Shown here: piece after piece, positions 44,407 through 53,448 of the stretch | Position numbering within the stretch: the first letter of the stretch is position 1 | How the letters are laid out: each line of letters starts with the position of its first letter | Assembly: GCF_008247605.1 (NCBI RefSeq) | Contig: NZ_CP043420.1 | Location: 620,001-684,000, forward strand | DNA from: Kushneria phosphatilytica | Lineage (GTDB): Bacteria > Pseudomonadota > Gammaproteobacteria > Pseudomonadales > Halomonadaceae | Length of the DNA stretch: 64,000 bases | Direction: 5' to 3' | Program-made: the position numbers and the translations under genes | The notes under the pieces: generated by a model | What the model was told of the DNA's origin: nothing | What the model saw: the letters and a program-made list of their open reading frames with translations, nothing else | Database searches by the model: none

Positions 44407-45783
44407 GTGTCGAGTACCATTCAAACCGTCAATCCGGCTACGGGTCAGGTCATCCGCGAGTTCGAAACCATTTCGGATCAGCAGCTCGATCAGCTCGTTG
44501 AGCAGAGTCATCAGGCGTTTCTCGACTGGAAGGAGCGTTCATTCGAAGAGCGTGCCGAGCTGGTACGTCGGGTAGGCGAGCTTCTGGTTGAACATCGGGA
44601 GCGTCTGGCCAGACTCATGACCGAAGAAATGGGCAAGCCGATCAGCCAGGGCCCGGGGGAAATCGACCTGTGCAAGGCGATTTGTGACTACAGTGCCGAG
44701 AACGCCGCTGGTGTCCTGGCCGATGAGGCGCGTGCCCTCGAGGGTGGTCGGGCATTGGTGACTTATCAGCCCATGGGTGTGATTTTCGGTATTCAGCCAT
44801 GGAACTTCCCATTCTACCAGGTCATCCGCTACGCCATTGCCAATATCATGGCTGGCAATACCGTACTGTTGAAGCATGCGCCCAATGTCTGGGGGTGTGC
44901 CGAGGCACTGGCGGATATCTTCCGCGAGGCCGGTTTGCCGGAGCATGTGTTCAGCGTATTGTTCATTGCCGATGACCAGGCAAGCCGGGTGACGGCGCAC
45001 AAGCGAGTTCGGGGGGTGACCTTCACGGGCAGTGCAGCGACCGGTCGCAAGGTGGCAGCGGCTGCTGGCGAGCACCTCAAGAAGAGTGTGCTGGAGCTCG
45101 GCAGTAACGATGCCTTCCTGGTACTGGAGGATGCCGACATCGAAAAAGCGGTGAACGCTTGTGTGATGGGGCGAAACTACAATAACGGTCAGACCTGCGT
45201 CGCTGCCAAGCGTTTCGTGGTCGTGGATGCCGTTTATGAGCAGTTTCGTGATGCCTTCGTCGAGAAAATGAAACAGGCCGCGTTTGGCGATCCCATGAAG
45301 GAGGACACGGCGCTTGGCCCGATCGCACGCAAGGATCTGCGCGACAATCTGCATGAGCAGGTGAAGGCGTCGGTCGCCAATGGCGCCGTCTGCACGGTTG
45401 GAGGCGAACTGCCGGATACGGATGGGTTCTTTTATCCTGCCACCGTGCTGGAAGAGGTCAAACCGGGGATGCCGGCCTATGACGGCGAGCTGTTCGGTCC
45501 CGTGGCGGCGCTGATCCGGGCCAGCGATGAAGAGGACGCCATTGCCATCGCCAACGATTCTGTCTATGGACTTGGCGGCGGTATCTTCTCCGAGGATGAG
45601 GCGCGTGCGGTCAAGCTGGTGCGTGACCATTTCGATACCGGCATGGTCAGCGTCAATGGGTATTATATCGCTCAGCCCAATCTGCCATTCGGTGGTGTGA
45701 AAGACAGCGGTTACGGGCGTGAGCACGGTGGTTTTGGCATGCGTGAATTCGTCAACATCAAGTCACTGATGATTGCTCAATGA
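44407..45783 (+). CDS. NAD(P)-dependent succinate-semialdehyde-type aldehyde dehydrogenase
   Basis: A 458-residue aldehyde dehydrogenase most like E. coli Sad (YneI, 462 aa). GSAATGRKVA is the cofactor loop, ELGSNDAFLVL has the general-base Glu, and NNGQTCVAAKR has the nucleophilic Cys; PWNFPFYQ is another family landmark. It likely oxidises succinate semialdehyde to succinate (GABA breakdown). The start is GTG 44407, with GAGGAG six bases upstream. No GABA transaminase is adjacent. Confidence 0.86.
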   Translation: MSSTIQTVNPATGQVIREFETISDQQLDQLVEQSHQAFLDWKERSFEERAELVRRVGELLVEHRERLARLMTEEMGKPISQGPGEIDLCKAICDYSAENAAGVLADEARALEGGRALVTYQPMGVIFGIQPWNFPFYQVIRYAIANIMAGNTVLLKHAPNVWGCAEALADIFREAGLPEHVFSVLFIADDQASRVTAHKRVRGVTFTGSAATGRKVAAAAGEHLKKSVLELGSNDAFLVLEDADIEKAVNACVMGRNYNNGQTCVAAKRFVVVDAVYEQFRDAFVEKMKQAAFGDPMKEDTALGPIARKDLRDNLHEQVKASVANGAVCTVGGELPDTDGFFYPATVLEEVKPGMPAYDGELFGPVAALIRASDEEDAIAIANDSVYGLGGGIFSEDEARAVKLVRDHFDTGMVSVNGYYIAQPNLPFGGVKDSGYGREHGGFGMREFVNIKSLMIAQ

Positions 45784-45805
45784 AGTGCTTTTGACCGTGG
45801 GTCGC

Positions 45806-45833
45806 AAACCGCCGTCTCTGACGGCGGTTTTTT
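45806..45833 (+). terminator. Rho-independent terminator of the aldehyde dehydrogenase gene
   Basis: A 10-bp stem, AAACCGCCGT with ACGGCGGTTT, and a 5-base loop, followed by a run of six T. It lies 22 bases after the stop codon. Confidence 0.92.
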
Positions 45834-45939
45834 CGATGGGGGGACGCTTGCCCTCAAAAGGCATCAGCAGTGGTGGTAGCGCTGACAATTCCGCCATGAG
45901 CACTACACTCCTGAAACGATATGACCATGGAGTGAAGCA

Positions 45940-46689
45940 ATGCTGCCACTGATCGATGAAGGGCAGGGGGAGCCGACCCTGTTGCTGATGCACTTCTTCG
46001 GCAACTCCCACCGGGACTGGACCGAAGTGTTGCCCTACCTGACGCCGTACCATCGCTGTATCGCCGTCGACATGCCGGGATTCGGTGATGCGGGGCCGAG
46101 TGAGGCACTGGATAGCGTGGCGATGGCGGATCAGGTCGAGGAGACAGTACGCGAGCTGGGTTTGACCCGGGTCGTGCTGGTCGGGCACTCGTTTTCCGGC
46201 CGCACTGCCATGCTGTTGGCGGCGCGTCAGCCCGCCTGGCTGGAAGCACTTCTGCTGGTGGCCCCCACACCGCCCGGGCCGCAGCCGGTCAGCGAAGATG
46301 AGCGAAACTTTCAGCTTGCCTTCGATTTCAGCCGCGAACAGGCCGAAGCCTTCATCCGTGGGGCAGTGGTGCAGTCGCCGTCGGCAGCTGCCTTTGAACG
46401 AGCTGTGCTTGATGCCATGCGTGCGTCGCGTGAAGGATGGTATCGCTGGCCACGTACCACTTATGCCGAGGATCATTCAGCGGCCGTGGGCACGCTGAAC
46501 TATCCGGTCCGCGTGATCGTGGGTGATCAGGACCCTTCTTTGCCTCCTGATGTGCAAAAGCGTCTGGTCATGCCGCATTTTGCGCAGGGTGAACTGCGCA
46601 TCATCAAACAGTGTGGGCATTTGCTACCGCTTGAAATTCCTGAACAATTGGCCGCCGAGATAAGCGAGTTCATAACACAGGCGGTATGA
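45940..46689 (+). CDS. Alpha/beta-hydrolase
   Basis: A 249-residue protein. The nucleophile elbow GHSFSG (residues ~86-91), oxyanion HFFGNSHRDW near the start, an Asp in VGDQDPSL and the His in CGHLLPLE complete a Ser-Asp-His triad. It is a small soluble hydrolase (esterase/lactonase-like) with no assigned substrate. It stands alone between a terminator and the TAXI operon promoter. Confidence 0.85.
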   Translation: MLPLIDEGQGEPTLLLMHFFGNSHRDWTEVLPYLTPYHRCIAVDMPGFGDAGPSEALDSVAMADQVEETVRELGLTRVVLVGHSFSGRTAMLLAARQPAWLEALLLVAPTPPGPQPVSEDERNFQLAFDFSREQAEAFIRGAVVQSPSAAAFERAVLDAMRASREGWYRWPRTTYAEDHSAAVGTLNYPVRVIVGDQDPSLPPDVQKRLVMPHFAQGELRIIKQCGHLLPLEIPEQLAAEISEFITQAV

Positions 46690-46841
46690 TATCGACTTCG
46701 ACGCTTATTTTAAGCGGTTGATTTAATTGTTCTTTTGTATGAATTAAGACCAAGGTCGAATGTCGGGGTCATGGTACCCCGATGTCCTGCCCCCTAAGCT
46801 GGCCCCTCATACCAACAGGCGAGCATTCAGGGGATCAGCGC

Positions 46842-48011
46842 ATGAATATCCGGACACTTACGCTGGCGGCAGCCATTGCCCTGCTGGGTTTGGGCCTTGG
46901 TGGTTGTGGCGGCGGTGATGATGAGCCTTCCGATCAGGCGCAATCAGAGCAGCAACAACAGAATGCCAATAGTGAACAATCGACGGGTTCGGCGGGCAAC
47001 GATACGCAGCAGTCCTCTACGCAGGCCTCGGGTGATGCGCAGTCCGGTAACGATACCGACCAGCAGGCGGGTGAGCCGGTCAGCCTGATCTTTGGTACCG
47101 GTGGCACTTCCGGCAGCTACTATCCGATCGGCGGGGCTCTCAAGTCAGTCTTCGAGCGCAGCGATCTGATCAACAATGTTCAGGTAGTCTCTACCGGTGC
47201 CTCGGTACAAAACATTCAGAACATTGCCGATGGCCTCAATCAGATTGCCATTGTCATGAGTGATGTCGCCTACGACGCCCTCAAGGGACAGGGGCAATTT
47301 CAGGATAATCCGGTCGAGATCCGTGCGCTGGCCGGCCTCTACCCCAACGTGGTGCAGGTCGTCGCTACGGCCAACAGCAATATTCATTCGATCAGTGACC
47401 TGGCCGGCAAGCGGGTCGGTGTCGGCAAGGTGGGCTCCGGGGTCGAGCAGAGCGCCCAGAAAGTGCTGGAGGCGGCTGGCATGAGCTATGACGACCTGGC
47501 CCGGGTCAGTCATACCGGCTATGCCGACAGCGTGACTGAAATGGGGAATGGCAACCTCGATGCGGCCTTCTTCACATCAGGCGTTCCCAACTCCAGCATT
47601 ACCGGGCTGATGCAGAACAACGACGTGGTTTTCGTGCCGGTCTCCGGCGATACCGCGGACAAGCTGCTCAAGGCCTATCCCTACTATCAGCACTACGAGA
47701 TCCCTGCCCACACCGCGCAGAGCTATGACCTGCCTCAGGCTGTGCAGACCGTGGCGATCCGCAACATGATGATTGTCCCGAGCTCGATGCGTGATGATGT
47801 GGCACGTGAGCTGGCCAAACGCACCTATGACTATCTGGGCACCGACAAGGTTTCGGTGGGCGCGCTCAAGCGTTTCGATCGCAATACCATGGGTACCGAT
47901 CTGGTGGCACCACTGCAACCCGGTGCCAGGGACTTTTATGAGAGCGTGAATGAGAGTGGTAGTGACGGCGAAAACGGCCAGGGTGCTGGTGACGATCAGT
48001 CCGGGCAGTAA
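46842..48011 (+). CDS. TAXI-family TRAP transporter receptor, lipoprotein form
   Basis: A 389-residue TRAP-associated extracytoplasmic immunogenic (TAXI) solute receptor. The N-terminus is a lipoprotein signal (LGLGLGGC, Cys22), followed by a ~55-residue Gln/Ser/Asn/Gly/Asp linker before the binding domain (LIFGTGGTSGSYYPIGGAL). A second short acidic low-complexity tail closes the protein. Most TAXI receptors in Gram-negatives are soluble, so the anchored form is unusual. Gly at +2 predicts outer-membrane sorting; a periplasm-facing inner-membrane location is the alternative. Start 46842 has AGGGGAT upstream. TAXI systems carry organic acids such as glutamate or 2-oxoglutarate; the substrate here is unknown. 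Confidence 0.88.
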   Translation: MNIRTLTLAAAIALLGLGLGGCGGGDDEPSDQAQSEQQQQNANSEQSTGSAGNDTQQSSTQASGDAQSGNDTDQQAGEPVSLIFGTGGTSGSYYPIGGALKSVFERSDLINNVQVVSTGASVQNIQNIADGLNQIAIVMSDVAYDALKGQGQFQDNPVEIRALAGLYPNVVQVVATANSNIHSISDLAGKRVGVGKVGSGVEQSAQKVLEAAGMSYDDLARVSHTGYADSVTEMGNGNLDAAFFTSGVPNSSITGLMQNNDVVFVPVSGDTADKLLKAYPYYQHYEIPAHTAQSYDLPQAVQTVAIRNMMIVPSSMRDDVARELAKRTYDYLGTDKVSVGALKRFDRNTMGTDLVAPLQPGARDFYESVNESGSDGENGQGAGDDQSGQ

Positions 48012-48031
48012 ATGAGCGCTGCGAAAGCGCA

Positions 48032-48562
48032 ATGAAACGACAAGCCCGTTTCACGGTCACCGTTGCAGTACTGGTGGCCGTGGTTCTGCTGGCCTGCTGG
48101 CCGCTTCCCTGGCTGGTGATGTCGAGTGGTGGGCAGTGGCGCTTTGCCTTTCCCGCTTTCGGCACCGTCAGCTTCGCCGTTCGCTGGCAGCACTCGGTTG
48201 AGCGCGAGGATTGGATCGAGTACTACCGGCTTGATCAGGGGACGATTCGGGTCAGCATGACCCGTTTTCGAACCTTCGGTGCCGGTGTGCCGGATCATGC
48301 CGGTCGACATACGCGACTGATCGATGGCTGGGTGGAAATGAGTGGTATCGATCGGGTGGTTGATCCGCTCAATATCCAGGCTGCACCGGCAGAGCACTAT
48401 CGATTGCTGTATGACAATCGGGTCTGGCCGCTCTATCGCGGTGACCGCCCACGTATCGTAACCTTTGCCGGTCGGCGTGCGCCGCTGTGGCGCGTGCTGC
48501 CGGCGCTGATTCGGCCCTGGCTGCCTTCGACCCCACGTGGGCAAGGCACACTGCAAGAGTAG
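48032..48562 (+). CDS. DUF1850 protein of TAXI-TRAP operon
   Basis: A 176-residue protein with one N-terminal hydrophobic segment (VAVLVAVVLLACWPLPWLVM) and a soluble part containing FAVRWQHSVERE and YYRLDQGTI, the DUF1850 signatures. The family is found almost only between TAXI receptors and their fused permeases, as here, so it is presumed an accessory subunit, with unproven function. It starts 20 bases after the receptor and ends one base before the permease start. Confidence 0.85.
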   Translation: MKRQARFTVTVAVLVAVVLLACWPLPWLVMSSGGQWRFAFPAFGTVSFAVRWQHSVEREDWIEYYRLDQGTIRVSMTRFRTFGAGVPDHAGRHTRLIDGWVEMSGIDRVVDPLNIQAAPAEHYRLLYDNRVWPLYRGDRPRIVTFAGRRAPLWRVLPALIRPWLPSTPRGQGTLQE

Positions 48563-48563
48563 A

Positions 48564-50789
48564 ATGACCATGCCGACCCCTTCACGGGATAACATGAGAC
48601 AGCAGCCCGCTACCGCCGTGTCCGATAGCGCGACCCCCGAAGCCGTGGATCCGGCGCTGCTGGAGAAATACGATCGGGAAAGTGCCATTCGCCACAGTCT
48701 GCCCCGTGGCGTACTGAGTCTGGTCAGCGTCATCGCGATACTGCTGGCGCTGTTTCATCTCTATACCTCGTTTTCCGGCCCGCTGGTGGATGTCGCTCAG
48801 CGCAGCATCCATCTCTATACCCTGCTGGGACTGGCGTTCATCCTCTTTCCATTGACCCGTAACGGGGCCCGCGACCGGGTGCCCTGGGGCGATGCCCTGC
48901 TGGCGCTGCTGGCCTTTGCGATAGGTGTCTACATGCTGATGGTCTCCGATCGGGTCATTGCCTCGGCCGGACGGATCACTGTCACCGATATGGTGGTAGG
49001 CCTGGTGGCACTGCTGCTTGTCATCGATGCGGCACGCCGGGTGACGGGCTGGGGCCTGGCGCTGTTGGCTGCCGGCTTTCTACTTTACGCATTTTATGTC
49101 CGGCTGACGTTCTACCCGCAGCTCAACGAGCAGATTGCACTCGCGGTAGGGCGCCAGATCGTCTCGCATCTGGTGTTCATTACCGAGGGCCTGCTGGGCA
49201 CTGCCATTGCAGTGTCGGCCAGCTATATTATCCTGTTCATCCTGTTTGGCGCCTTTCTCGGCAAGTCCGGTCTGGGGCAGCTGTTCAATGATCTGGCGTT
49301 GGGTGTGGCAGGTCATACACGTGGTGGGCCGGCCAAGGTAGCGGTGCTTGCCAGCGGTTTTCTGGGCTCGATCAACGGCTCGGCGATCGCCAATGTGGTC
49401 ACCACCGGCGCCTTTACCATTCCGCTGATGAAAAAAACCGGCTATCGCGCCAATTTCGCTGGAGCGGTCGAGGCGGCCTCCAGCGTGGGTGGCCAGATCC
49501 TGCCACCGATCATGGGCGCGGCGGCCTTCATCATGGCCGAAGTGCTCTCCGTGCCCTACACCCAGATCGTGCTGGCCGGGATCATCCCGGCACTGCTCTA
49601 TTATCTTGGTGTGCTGATTCAGGTGCATCTGCGCGCACTGCGCAACGGTCTGAAGGGCATTCCCCGTTCGGAGCTGACACCGCTGCGTGAGGTGCTGCTC
49701 AAGCGTGGCCATCTGCTGCTCCCCATGGCGGTACTGATGTGGCAACTGTTCGAGGGCCGGGCGCCGTTCTTTGCCGCCTTCTGGTCGATCGCTGCAACCG
49801 TGCTGATCTGCGGAACCCGTCGGGTCACCGTGGGGCTGACCGTTATTCTGGTGGCGCTGGTGTTCGAGCCGCAGTGGCGGGCACTGCTGGGAGGCCACAT
49901 GATGCCCGGCATACCGGCAGATCGCTGGTGGCTGCTGGCAGTGATTGCGCTCCCGGTAATCGTCAACGCGCTGCGCGCAAGGCTGGGGCTGGTCGCCGAA
50001 AAGATGGATGTGCGTGAATGTCGTGAGGCCATGGAGGAAGGCGTACGTAATGCCATTCCGGTTGCCGTGGCCTGTGGCGCGGTAGGTATCATCGTGGGCG
50101 TGGCCACACTGACCGGAATCGCGCTGGAAGCCGCCGATGCCGTGGTACAACTGGGTCATCAGATTCCGATTCCGATGATCCAGCTGCTGGTCACGCTGGT
50201 GCTGACCATGCTGGCGTCGATCGTGCTGGGCATGGGGCTGCCAAGCATCCCCACCTACATCATTACCAGCACCATGGCGGCGCCGATCCTGCTCAATCTG
50301 CCACTGTTTCGCGAGATGGCCGGTAGCAGTGATACGGCGGTTTTCGTGGCCCACATGTTCGTGTTCTATTTCGGTCTGTTTGCCAATCTGACGCCGCCGG
50401 TCGCATTGGCGGCCTATGCCGGGGCAGGGATCAGCGGTGGCTCACCCAATGCCACCGGGCTGCAGGCCATGAAACTGGCAGTCGCCGGCTTCGTGGTGCC
50501 CTACATGTTCGTATTCTCACACTCGATGCTGATGATCGATGCCAGCTGGAGCAGCGTGGTGGGTATCATCATCACTGGCGTCGTGGGTGTGGCACTGCTG
50601 GCGGTGGCGATCGAGGGCTATCTGTGGCGTGCAGTGTCATTGCCGATGCGGCTGCTGGCGGCCGCTGGCGCCTTGCTGCTGATCTATCCCGGCTGGCTCA
50701 GCGATCTCGGTGGGGCCGCGATTGCGGTATTGGTGATGGTAGCCAACCGAATGGCGGCTGGGCGTGAGAAGACTTCACCGGCTTCCTGA
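48564..50789 (+). CDS. TAXI-TRAP transporter fused permease (4TM + 12TM)
   Basis: A 741-residue membrane protein joining the small (DctQ-like) and large (DctM-like) TRAP subunits, as usual for TAXI systems. Large-subunit signatures include FLGSINGSAIANVVTTGAFTIP, ASSVGGQILPPIMGAAAF and GMGLPSIPTYIITSTMAAPIL. It moves its substrate inward by Na+ symport, delivered by the receptor. ATG at 48564 lies against AAGAGTAGA; later in-frame ATGs at 48570 and 48594 are possible. Confidence 0.92.
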   Translation: MTMPTPSRDNMRQQPATAVSDSATPEAVDPALLEKYDRESAIRHSLPRGVLSLVSVIAILLALFHLYTSFSGPLVDVAQRSIHLYTLLGLAFILFPLTRNGARDRVPWGDALLALLAFAIGVYMLMVSDRVIASAGRITVTDMVVGLVALLLVIDAARRVTGWGLALLAAGFLLYAFYVRLTFYPQLNEQIALAVGRQIVSHLVFITEGLLGTAIAVSASYIILFILFGAFLGKSGLGQLFNDLALGVAGHTRGGPAKVAVLASGFLGSINGSAIANVVTTGAFTIPLMKKTGYRANFAGAVEAASSVGGQILPPIMGAAAFIMAEVLSVPYTQIVLAGIIPALLYYLGVLIQVHLRALRNGLKGIPRSELTPLREVLLKRGHLLLPMAVLMWQLFEGRAPFFAAFWSIAATVLICGTRRVTVGLTVILVALVFEPQWRALLGGHMMPGIPADRWWLLAVIALPVIVNALRARLGLVAEKMDVRECREAMEEGVRNAIPVAVACGAVGIIVGVATLTGIALEAADAVVQLGHQIPIPMIQLLVTLVLTMLASIVLGMGLPSIPTYIITSTMAAPILLNLPLFREMAGSSDTAVFVAHMFVFYFGLFANLTPPVALAAYAGAGISGGSPNATGLQAMKLAVAGFVVPYMFVFSHSMLMIDASWSSVVGIIITGVVGVALLAVAIEGYLWRAVSLPMRLLAAAGALLLIYPGWLSDLGGAAIAVLVMVANRMAAGREKTSPAS

Positions 50790-50809
50790 GCGGTAGCGGT
50801 GTCGCCAGT

Positions 50810-50841
50810 AAAACCGCCCGGCAGGCGCCGGGCGGTTTTTT
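50810..50841 (+). terminator. Rho-independent terminator of the TAXI operon
   Basis: A perfect 13-bp stem (50810-50822 with 50827-50839) with a 4-base loop, followed by T-run 50836-50841. The A-rich 5' arm makes it serve the convergent gene at 50847 too, although it lies just beyond that gene's stop. Confidence 0.9.
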
Positions 50842-50846
50842 GCGCT

Positions 50847-51842
50847 TCAGCGCAGGCAGAGATTGGCAAGAATCTCGTAGCTGTGCAGGCGATCCTCGTG
50901 GTAGTAGAAATCGGAGTTGACCATGACCTCGTCGGCCCCGGTGAGCTCGAGAAAGCGCTCGAGTTCGCTGCGTACAGTCTCGGGGCCACCCACGATGGAA
51001 GCACCGAGATTCTGCTGCACGGCAGCCTGTTCCTGTGGGCTCCAATCCATCTGCTCGACCGGTGGGGCCAGCTGGATTCGCCGGCCTCGGGCCAGCGCCA
51101 GGAATTTCTGCTGCTGAGTGGTGGCGTGATATTGCGCCTGTTCGTCGGTATCTGCCGCCACGATCGGGATGCCGGTAATCACATAGGGTTGGTCGAGGAC
51201 TGCCGAAGGCTGGAACTGCTCGCGATAGAGACGAATCGCTTCGAGCATGTAGCCGGGGGCAAACTGACCGGCAAAGGCGAATGGCAAGCCCATCTGCGCG
51301 GCCAGCTGAGCGCTATACCCGCTGGATCCCAGCAGCCAGATGGGGACATGCGTGCCTTCACCGGGCCAGGCGTGCACCTGCTGTCCCGGCTGGCCATCGC
51401 CGAGGAAGCGCTGCAGTTCGGCAACCTGTTGGGGAAAGTCGCTGACCCCGCTCATGGGATCGCGCTTGAGGGCACGCACGGTCATGCCGTCAGTACCTGG
51501 CGCGCGGCCGAGCCCCAGATCGATTCGGTCGGGATAGAGCGTGGCCAGCGTACCGAACTGCTCGGCAACCACCAGCGGCGCGTGATTGGGCAGCATGATG
51601 CCACCGGAACCTACCCGCAGGGTCGAGGTTGCACCAGCCACATGGCCGATCAGTACCGAGGTGGCGGCACTGGCGATACCGGCCGCGTTGTGGTGTTCGG
51701 CCAGCCAGAAACGGGTGTAGCCGAGTTGCTCGGCATGCTGTGCGAGGCTGACAGTATTGGCAAAGGTTTCACTGATACTGCCCCCCTGGCGGACGGGCGC
51801 CAGATCGAGTACCGAGAGGCGGACATCGTTGAGTCGTGACAT
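50847..51842 (-). CDS. LLM-class flavin-dependent oxidoreductase
   Basis: A 331-residue luciferase-like monooxygenase. The N-terminal [27 protein letters not shown] and [25 protein letters not shown], then [25 protein letters not shown], are family landmarks. It uses FMN, most likely reduced by a separate partner. Substrate unknown. Start ATG 51842 has GGAG eight bases upstream; the frame runs on to 51881. Confidence 0.88.
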   Translation of the reverse strand: MSRLNDVRLSVLDLAPVRQGGSISETFANTVSLAQHAEQLGYTRFWLAEHHNAAGIASAATSVLIGHVAGATSTLRVGSGGIMLPNHAPLVVAEQFGTLATLYPDRIDLGLGRAPGTDGMTVRALKRDPMSGVSDFPQQVAELQRFLGDGQPGQQVHAWPGEGTHVPIWLLGSSGYSAQLAAQMGLPFAFAGQFAPGYMLEAIRLYREQFQPSAVLDQPYVITGIPIVAADTDEQAQYHATTQQQKFLALARGRRIQLAPPVEQMDWSPQEQAAVQQNLGASIVGGPETVRSELERFLELTGADEVMVNSDFYYHEDRLHSYEILANLCLR

Positions 51843-51968
51843 GACAGGGCTCCGGAGGGTCGACGGACGTGATCGCGACACGATAACCTGAACGGGCGGA
51901 GATCGTTAGCGTCCTCATTATCATGCAGAATTGAGGGCGCTCCGTGACTTTTCAAGCCTAGTGCGAAC

Positions 51969-51994
51969 AATGAGCCGGCTCAGGCCGGCTCATT
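51969..51994. terminator. Perfect hairpin downstream of the small membrane-protein gene
   Basis: An 11-bp stem, AATGAGCCGGC (51969-51979) with its complement (51984-51994) and a 4-base loop. It lies past the stop of the minus-strand gene at 52064. Without a T-run, a terminator or transcript-stabilising role is likely but not certain. Confidence 0.55.
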
Positions 51995-52063
51995 GACAGG
52001 AAACCCGGCGCAGGATCGGATGATTGAAAGGCGTGGGCACCTGGTCTGTCAGGTAAAGGGGGG

Positions 52064-52384
52064 CTAGCGACGTGTGGAATGAGTGTGAACGTGGTACTCA
52101 CCTTCCAGTACCTGGCGGTCGTGCTCCGCAGTCGTGTACTGGCCTTCATGGGTCTGACCGAAGCGTTCGGCCTGGCGCTTCATCCGATGGCGCAGCAGCG
52201 GCATCATGGCCCAGCCGATCAGCAGGAAACACAGGGCCAGCACTGTACCCACGATCAGCAGCAGGCCGAAGGCCAGCCAGGTCACGAGCAGCTTGAATCC
52301 TCCGGTATTACGGGTCGAACTGCGTGTATTTGCCCGAAGCTGTTCGGCCATGCGCCAGGCGGCGTTTTGGCGGGGGTCTGCCAT
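52064..52384 (-). CDS. Small membrane protein of unknown function
   Basis: A 106-residue protein. Residues ~30-62 form a hydrophobic hairpin (LLVTWLAFGLLLIVGTVLALCFLLIGWAMM), with a basic stretch (RHRMKRQAERFG) after it and a polar His-rich end. There is no signal peptide; both ends are probably cytoplasmic. I do not recognise the family. It is divergent from the potassium-channel gene, with ~150 bases between. Confidence 0.6.
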   Translation of the reverse strand: MADPRQNAAWRMAEQLRANTRSSTRNTGGFKLLVTWLAFGLLLIVGTVLALCFLLIGWAMMPLLRHRMKRQAERFGQTHEGQYTTAEHDRQVLEGEYHVHTHSTRR

Positions 52385-52537
52385 GTCGTATGCTCCCTAT
52401 CAGGATGGCCTGTAGATTATGACACCAAATGCCCCGTCGGGTTCGGTAACCCCGGACCTTTCGGTTAGAGTATCAGTTTCGTGGATCGGGTAGAGACTTC
52501 GCCCGGTTGTGCCCGTCGAGTTTCGCCGGAAGACATC

Positions 52538-53401
52538 ATGTCCACCCCACCCGAGCGTGTCACGCCCTTTCAGCTCTTCCTGTTTGTGGTGTCGCTTTAC
52601 GTGCTGGCTGCACTGGCAGCCGAGACCTTCTTTGTGCTGCCGGCAGAAGTAACGCGGTTGCTGCGCTACCTGGACGCCTTTGTCTGCATCTTTTTCTTCA
52701 TCGATTTCTGCCTGCGCTTCGCCCGCGCCCCCAGCAAGCTGGAGTACATGAAATGGGGCTGGATCGATCTGATTGCCAGTATCCCGATACTCTGGCATCT
52801 GCAGGCTGCACGGTTGTTCCGGGTCATTCTGATCTTTCGTCTGATTCGTGCACTACGCTCGATCAATGTGGTCATGGGTGTGATGTTTCGCAATCGCGCC
52901 GAGGGCATGTTCTTCAGTGTGGCGTCGATGACCGTACTGCTGGTGGTCTTTGGCGCCATTGCCATTCTGCTGGTCGAAGGACCGGACCCCAATAGCCCAA
53001 TCGAAACCGCTGGCGATGCACTCTGGTGGGCTTTTGTCACCATTACCACGGTCGGCTACGGTGACTTCTACCCGGTGACGACGGCCGGTCGCATTATTGC
53101 CTGCTTTCTGATGATCGGCGGAGTAGGGCTGTTCGGTAGTTTTGCTGCCTATGTCAGTTCGCTCTATGTCAGTGAAGAGAGTGAAGATGACGATCGTCAG
53201 CATCGGGCCAGTCGCGAAATGATCCGCCATCTCAATAGTCGAATGGAAGAGCTGACCGAAGAAGTGCGCGCGCTCAGGGCTGAGCTACAGCGCCCACCGA
53301 CTACCGGAGCGTCCGGTGAAGAGGACAAGGTGGAGGATGCCGAAGGGGGCGATGCGCGAATGAGGCGTCACCTGACCGGCAGCAACAAACCGGATCAGTA
53401 G
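52538..53401 (+). CDS. Voltage-gated potassium channel
   Basis: A 287-residue six-helix channel. S4 (residues ~91-107) has Arg92, 95, 101, 104 and 107; the pore carries the K+ filter TVGYGD at 171-176, followed by S6. A C-terminal ~50-residue charged coiled-coil (REMIRHLNSRMEELTEEVRALRAEL) probably promotes tetramer assembly. Unlike the sensor-only protein at 2783 this one is complete. Start ATG 52538 has CGGAAG upstream. It ends 47 bases before the anion-channel-like gene, with which it may be co-transcribed. Confidence 0.93.
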   Translation: MSTPPERVTPFQLFLFVVSLYVLAALAAETFFVLPAEVTRLLRYLDAFVCIFFFIDFCLRFARAPSKLEYMKWGWIDLIASIPILWHLQAARLFRVILIFRLIRALRSINVVMGVMFRNRAEGMFFSVASMTVLLVVFGAIAILLVEGPDPNSPIETAGDALWWAFVTITTVGYGDFYPVTTAGRIIACFLMIGGVGLFGSFAAYVSSLYVSEESEDDDRQHRASREMIRHLNSRMEELTEEVRALRAELQRPPTTGASGEEDKVEDAEGGDARMRRHLTGSNKPDQ

Positions 53402-53448
53402 GGTATAGCCTGCTTGCTGAAATCACAGGATACGATAGGGAGGCAGGG

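Noticed and set aside
44539..45726. Minus-strand open frame of about 395 codons
   Set aside because: Antisense shadow of the aldehyde dehydrogenase, which has all its catalytic motifs on the plus strand.
49080..50354. Minus-strand open frame of about 424 codons
   Set aside because: Antisense shadow of the TAXI-TRAP permease; His/Gln-rich and without any recognisable domain.
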